Assembly: GCA_037444075.1 (NCBI GenBank)
Contig: JBBIND010000079.1
Coordinates: 1 to 18,867 of the forward strand
Length of the DNA stretch: 18,867 nucleotides
From: JBBIND01 sp037444075
GTDB lineage: Bacteria > Acidobacteriota > Terriglobia > Bryobacterales > Bryobacteraceae
Reading direction: 5' to 3'
This document shows positions 15,545 to 18,867 of this stretch, piece by piece. The position numbers and the translations under genes are program-made. The notes under the pieces were generated by a model that did not search any database, was not told the DNA's origin, and was given only the letters and a program-made list of their open reading frames with translations. How positions within the stretch are numbered: the first letter of the stretch is position 1; the number at the start of each line of letters is the position of its first letter.

Positions 15545-17122
15545 TTGACGCTATTGAATTCCAGTCCGGCTGACACAGCGCCCCCTGGGGGCGGCCAGAA
15601 ACCATTGCTGGAAAACGTAGCCTGGCAGTGGTTCCATATGGGGGCCTCGATGCTGGTCGGCCTGGTGCTGCCGGCCTACATGATCCGCAAGCTGGGGCAG
15701 GAAGCCTATGGCGTCTGGGTGCTGACATTCTCGCTGATTGATTTCGCCTGGATCGTGGACCTGGGCACAGGCACCGCCGTGCAGATGTACGCGGCGCGCC
15801 ATCATGCCCGCCGGGCCACGGGGAAATTGAATGAGCTGGTGAATACGGGCCTGGTTTGCTGCGCAGTGCTGGCAGCGTTGGTGCTGGCCGCGGTGGTGGC
15901 GCTGGCGCCCAAGGTGCCGGATTTCTTCCATGTGCCCGAGGTGTTTCGGCGGGATGCGATGGTGCTGTTTCTGCTGGTGGGCGGCAGTTTCGCGCACTCC
16001 GAAGTCCTGCGCGTGTTCAATGCGAGCCTGGAGGGTTTGCAGCGATTCGACCTGGTCAACATGCTCCGGGTGACGGTGATGGCGGTGCGGGCCACGGTGT
16101 GCATGGGGCTGCTGTACTGGGGAGCGGGGCTGGTGGCTCTGGGGGTGGTCACGGCCCTGAGCGAGGCGGCCACCTACTGGCTGTACTACCTAGCCTTCCG
16201 GCGGCTGCAGCCGGAATTCCGATTCTCCACGCGGCTGGTGAAGCGCGCCGTCTTTAAGGAACTGGCGGGCTATGTCCGGCATTCCGCGGTGGCGGGGATT
16301 TCCGGAGTACTGGCGGGGTTCAGCGCGCCGGTCATCATCGCACGCTACCGGCCCATCAGCGAAGTCGGCTATTTCGGGATTGTCAGCCGCATTGTGCAAC
16401 AGTTTGCGGTGCTGGCGGACCGAGCCTCGACGGTGACCGCCTCGCGGACGGCGCACCTGTCCGAACTGGGACAGCGGGAAAGGATCGTGAGCCTGAGCGT
16501 TTATGCTAACCGCTACATGCTGTGCCTTTTCTTACCAGTAGCCAGTCTGCTGCTGCTGTATGGACGGGAGATCATCGCGCTGTGGATTAATCCGGAAACC
16601 GCGGAACGGTGCATGCCGCTGGTGCCGGTGATTGTCCTGGGCACGATGTTTGCCCGGGCTGGGCAAAGCGCGAGCGGAGCCATGCTGTTCGGGCTGGCAA
16701 AACACCAATGGTATAGCTGGGCAATGCTGGCGGAAGCCGGGTTGAGCATCGGAATGTCGCTGGTCCTGGTGAGGGATGGCGGCATGGTGGCCGTGGCGTA
16801 CGTCTTTTTCGGGTTAATGGCGGTGAACCGGGGGCTGTTCACTCCCTGGCTGTTGTGCCGCCACACGGGGGCGAACTGGGGCGCCTACATGTGGGGTGTG
16901 TACGGGAGACCGATACTGGTGACGGCGCCCGTGTTCGGGCTGGCCTACTGGCTGAAGCCTCGCTGGCTGCCCGGCCAACACTGGGGGGAACTGGTGGCGG
17001 CGGGGGTGCTGGTGGGCGGCTGCTTCCTGGTGCTGGCGGTGCGCTTTTGCCTCACGCAGGAGCATCGCCGGCAGGCGTGGGGATGGCTGGCGCAGCGGCT
17101 GCCGAAATCGCAGGCAGGCTGA
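15545..17122 (+). CDS. Wzx-like polysaccharide flippase (MOP superfamily)
   Basis: A 525-residue inner-membrane protein with about twelve to fourteen hydrophobic segments, expected to flip lipid-linked oligosaccharide units to the periplasm. The opening KPLLENVAWQWF...LVGLVLPAYMIRKLGQEAYGVW is characteristic of oligosaccharide flippases, including the conserved LG-x-x-x-YG-x-W stretch. I chose TTG 15545 because AGAGGGA lies just upstream (15533-15539) and the resulting 20-residue cytoplasmic lead-in is normal for the family; the first in-frame ATG lies inside the first membrane helix. Upstream of the ribosome binding site is an inverted repeat GTTGCC/GGCAAC (15505-15530). It is divergent from the glycosyltransferase operon and is followed after 189 bases by a surface-protein gene on the same strand. 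No polymerase partner gene is present in the window. Confidence 0.9.
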   Translation: MTLLNSSPADTAPPGGGQKPLLENVAWQWFHMGASMLVGLVLPAYMIRKLGQEAYGVWVLTFSLIDFAWIVDLGTGTAVQMYAARHHARRATGKLNELVNTGLVCCAVLAALVLAAVVALAPKVPDFFHVPEVFRRDAMVLFLLVGGSFAHSEVLRVFNASLEGLQRFDLVNMLRVTVMAVRATVCMGLLYWGAGLVALGVVTALSEAATYWLYYLAFRRLQPEFRFSTRLVKRAVFKELAGYVRHSAVAGISGVLAGFSAPVIIARYRPISEVGYFGIVSRIVQQFAVLADRASTVTASRTAHLSELGQRERIVSLSVYANRYMLCLFLPVASLLLLYGREIIALWINPETAERCMPLVPVIVLGTMFARAGQSASGAMLFGLAKHQWYSWAMLAEAGLSIGMSLVLVRDGGMVAVAYVFFGLMAVNRGLFTPWLLCRHTGANWGAYMWGVYGRPILVTAPVFGLAYWLKPRWLPGQHWGELVAAGVLVGGCFLVLAVRFCLTQEHRRQAWGWLAQRLPKSQAG

Positions 17123-17274
17123 ACTGCCGCAAGAGGCGGGCAGGCGCGGGCGGACAGGGCGGGAAAATCCGATCACATCCGAGCGGGCCGATAAACATCT
17201 CATTAAATCAACCACTTGAGAGCTCCCCCCCGAGGGGTTTGGCTGGACGGCTGGTAGCGTTTGAGGAGGAGGGA

Positions 17275-17290
17275 CCGGCGGGACCGCCGG
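17275..17290 (+). promoter_or_regulatory. Leader hairpin upstream of the surface-protein gene
   Basis: A 7-bp perfect inverted repeat, CCGGCGG (17275-17281) and CCGCCGG (17284-17290), separated by GA. It sits between a purine-rich GAGGAGGAGGGA run (17263-17274) and the ATG at 17312, which itself has no good Shine-Dalgarno. The hairpin could bring the purine run closer to the start codon or block the leader; this is speculative. Confidence 0.35.
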
Positions 17291-17311
17291 GTCTCACTCA
17301 AGACCTTCAGC

Positions 17312-18867
17312 ATGAAACCTCTCATGAAGCAGCTTCAACGACTTACTGTCTTCGCATGGATTGCTATGGCGGCTCTCGGAACCGCCCATGGCCAGACGTT
17401 GATCGACCTGCGCAGCCAGGCTCGCAGTGTTGATTTCACCGCCGCCAGTTTCACGCGCCCCTTCAAAATGGGGGTCAGCCTGCCTGCCAGTTGCCTGTTG
17501 GGCGAACTGTTTTTCAAGAGCGACGCTGTGAACGGGCAAAACCTGTATGGATGCGTAGCCACCAATACGTGGTCCCTGATGGGAGCCAGCACGACTCTGC
17601 CGTCCATGAGCGGCAACTCTGGCCGGGTGCTGGGGACCAATGGCAGCAGCGCCCTCTGGCAATCCCTGGGGGGCGATGCGAGCGGCGCCATCACGGCGTT
17701 GACGGTGACGGGCTTGCGGGGGCGGCCGGTGAGCGCCAACACACCGTCCAGCGGGCAGGTGCTGCGCTGGAGCGGAGTCCAATGGGAACCGGGGACGGTG
17801 GATGGCGGCGGCGGAGGTGGAGGGGCCAGCACCGCCGCCCAACTGACGGATTTTATGGCCACCAGGGTGAACGACACGCAACTGCTTGTGGCAGCAGGGC
17901 AAGGGCCACGGTTCGGGAACACCGCCTGTCAACCGCTGGGGCCGGCGACGATCAATGTCACTTCCGGAACCGGCACGTTGTACGTCTACGTTTTAGGTAA
18001 CTGCCAGTTGATCGTGGGACACAACCTGACGCTGGGTTCGTTGACTGGGATTGCCGGACAATCGCCGGTAACCGCATTCCCAGCCAATGCGGTACCGCTA
18101 TGGCAGTGGTCTGTCAGCGGCGGTATACTGGCGGCAAGTGGCATAGACAGGAGGGCGGTGTTCTCAACCATGCCGGGGTATGAACCGTCCAGGGCTAGCG
18201 ATACTGCACTTTCTCTTCCGGCGGTGAGGGGCAACACGTTCCGTTTCGGGTCGTCTGCCTGCTCAGCGGACATACCTGCCTCGATGGTCACCGTGGGCGG
18301 CGGTACGGGTACGCTTTGGGTAGCCGTGGGCTCAGACTGTAACGTGAAGGTACGCCACAATGCGATCGCGTCGTGCAGCTTCGGCTGCACGGCCATTTCT
18401 GGCGCTTCCGGTTTCGACCCCACGGATCAGCCGTTGTATGAGTGGACGGTTCAATCCGGCGTTCTGGCCTCCACCGGCACTTCGCGGCTGACGCCGTATG
18501 GGGCGCTGCCGCTGATCGCTGGCTCGAACATCGTATTGGCTGTTTCAGGCGGGGTCACGACCATCAGCGCCACGGGCAGCTCAGCAGGGTCGAGCGGGTC
18601 CGGGTTGGCCGACCCGGGTAGTAGCGGATTGGTGGTCCGGACGGGGACCAACACCACGGCCGCCCGCACGGCGACGGGAACCGCCAACGAAATCACCGTT
18701 TCCAACGGGGACGGGGTTTCCGGGAACCCGACTTTTGCGCTGGCTTCCACTTTGGATTTGAGCGGGAAAACGAGCACCAAGCCCAGCAAGACCGGCACGA
18801 CGCTGCCCAGCAGTTGTTCGGCCGGGGAGACTTTCATCAAGACGGATGCCACGGCGACGAATCAGCT
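17312..18867 (+). CDS. Large secreted repeat-containing surface protein, partial (runs off the right edge)
   Basis: An uninterrupted reading frame of 518 codons with no stop before the window end. The start ATG gives a signal peptide (MKPLMKQLQRLTVFAWIAMA, then ALGTAHG/Q at about residue 27). The mature part is rich in Gly, Ser, Thr and Val with almost no long helices, as in extracellular beta proteins. In order: a Cys module at 46-91 (SLPASCLLGELFFKSDA...NLYGCVATNTW); a segment GRPVSANTPSSGQVLRWSG followed by W-E-P-G; a seven-glycine linker (165-171); two diverged copies of a module of about 93 residues (193-286 and 304-396); a Ser/Gly-rich linker; a stretch like phage tail-fibre repeats (GLVVRTGTNTTAARTATG, NEITVSNGDGVSGNP, 439-480); and the start of a second Cys module (from 487). 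No enzyme motif is visible. It may be an adhesin or matrix protein; its C-terminus, where a sorting signal would lie, is outside the window. Confidence 0.8.
   Translation, partial: MKPLMKQLQRLTVFAWIAMAALGTAHGQTLIDLRSQARSVDFTAASFTRPFKMGVSLPASCLLGELFFKSDAVNGQNLYGCVATNTWSLMGASTTLPSMSGNSGRVLGTNGSSALWQSLGGDASGAITALTVTGLRGRPVSANTPSSGQVLRWSGVQWEPGTVDGGGGGGGASTAAQLTDFMATRVNDTQLLVAAGQGPRFGNTACQPLGPATINVTSGTGTLYVYVLGNCQLIVGHNLTLGSLTGIAGQSPVTAFPANAVPLWQWSVSGGILAASGIDRRAVFSTMPGYEPSRASDTALSLPAVRGNTFRFGSSACSADIPASMVTVGGGTGTLWVAVGSDCNVKVRHNAIASCSFGCTAISGASGFDPTDQPLYEWTVQSGVLASTGTSRLTPYGALPLIAGSNIVLAVSGGVTTISATGSSAGSSGSGLADPGSSGLVVRTGTNTTAARTATGTANEITVSNGDGVSGNPTFALASTLDLSGKTSTKPSKTGTTLPSSCSAGETFIKTDATATNQ
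17888..18499 (+). repeat. Tandem diverged module of about 93 residues, two copies, within the surface protein
   Basis: Copy 1 spans 17888-18169 and copy 2 spans 18221-18499. Matching landmarks in order are GPRFGNTAC / TFRFGSSAC, TSGTGTLYVYVLGNC / GGGTGTLWVAVGSDC, VGHN / VRHN, VPLWQWSVSGGILAASG / QPLYEWTVQSGVLASTG. Both cysteines align, hinting at a disulfide in each copy; copy 2 has an extra Cys pair (SCSFGC). DNA identity is low, so this is an old duplication kept at protein level. Confidence 0.75.

Noticed and set aside
17221..17240. C-run/G-run followed by TTT after the flippase, considered as a terminator
   Set aside because: Only about four base pairs can form and the T-run is three bases, too weak to call.
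18626..18760. Tail-fibre-like stretch taken as evidence of a prophage
   Set aside because: No capsid, terminase, integrase or lysis genes are nearby, and similar repeats occur in ordinary bacterial surface proteins with signal peptides such as this one.

Overview
The window looks like chromosomal DNA from a GC-rich Acidobacteriota member, plausibly of the Bryobacterales/Solibacter type. This is inferred from gene content: a long Oar-like TonB-dependent receptor with an N-terminal carboxypeptidase-regulatory-like domain, a secreted family 14/42-like glycoside hydrolase, an exosortase/EpsI pair, and GC-rich genes with many long antisense shadow frames. No rRNA, tRNA, CRISPR array, insertion sequence or phage integration site was recognised.

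Region 1 (1-6716) concerns carbohydrate use and outer-membrane uptake. It holds a secreted glycoside-hydrolase-like protein (110-2389, +), a small orphan DUF433 protein (2498-2779, -), a stretch of almost 500 bases with no convincing gene that ends in a good sigma-70-type promoter, and the 1151-residue TonB-dependent receptor (3261-6716, +).

Region 2 (6823-17122) is an exopolysaccharide/exosortase locus built from convergent and divergent blocks. On the minus strand an exosortase and an EpsI-domain protein overlap by 14 bases. Divergent from them, across 73 bases, is a GDP-mannose 6-dehydrogenase-like gene (+). It converges with, and overlaps by 15 bases, a tight four-gene minus-strand operon read in the order glycosyltransferase family 4, asparagine-synthase-like amidotransferase, SAM methyltransferase, GT-C membrane glycosyltransferase. 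Divergent again from that operon is a Wzx-like flippase (+). Together these supply a uronic-acid sugar nucleotide, sugar transfer, possible amidation and methylation, export across the inner membrane, and a sorting protease for surface proteins. No polymerase, initiating transferase, outer-membrane exporter or PEP-CTERM substrate is seen.

Region 3 (17123-18867) starts a large secreted surface protein that runs off the right edge (17312 onward, no stop in 518 codons). It has a signal peptide, a seven-glycine linker, two diverged copies of a module of about 93 residues, and a cysteine-containing module that opens the mature protein and recurs at the window edge. It is the least familiar part of the window and a candidate surface client of the neighbouring machinery; that link rests on position alone.
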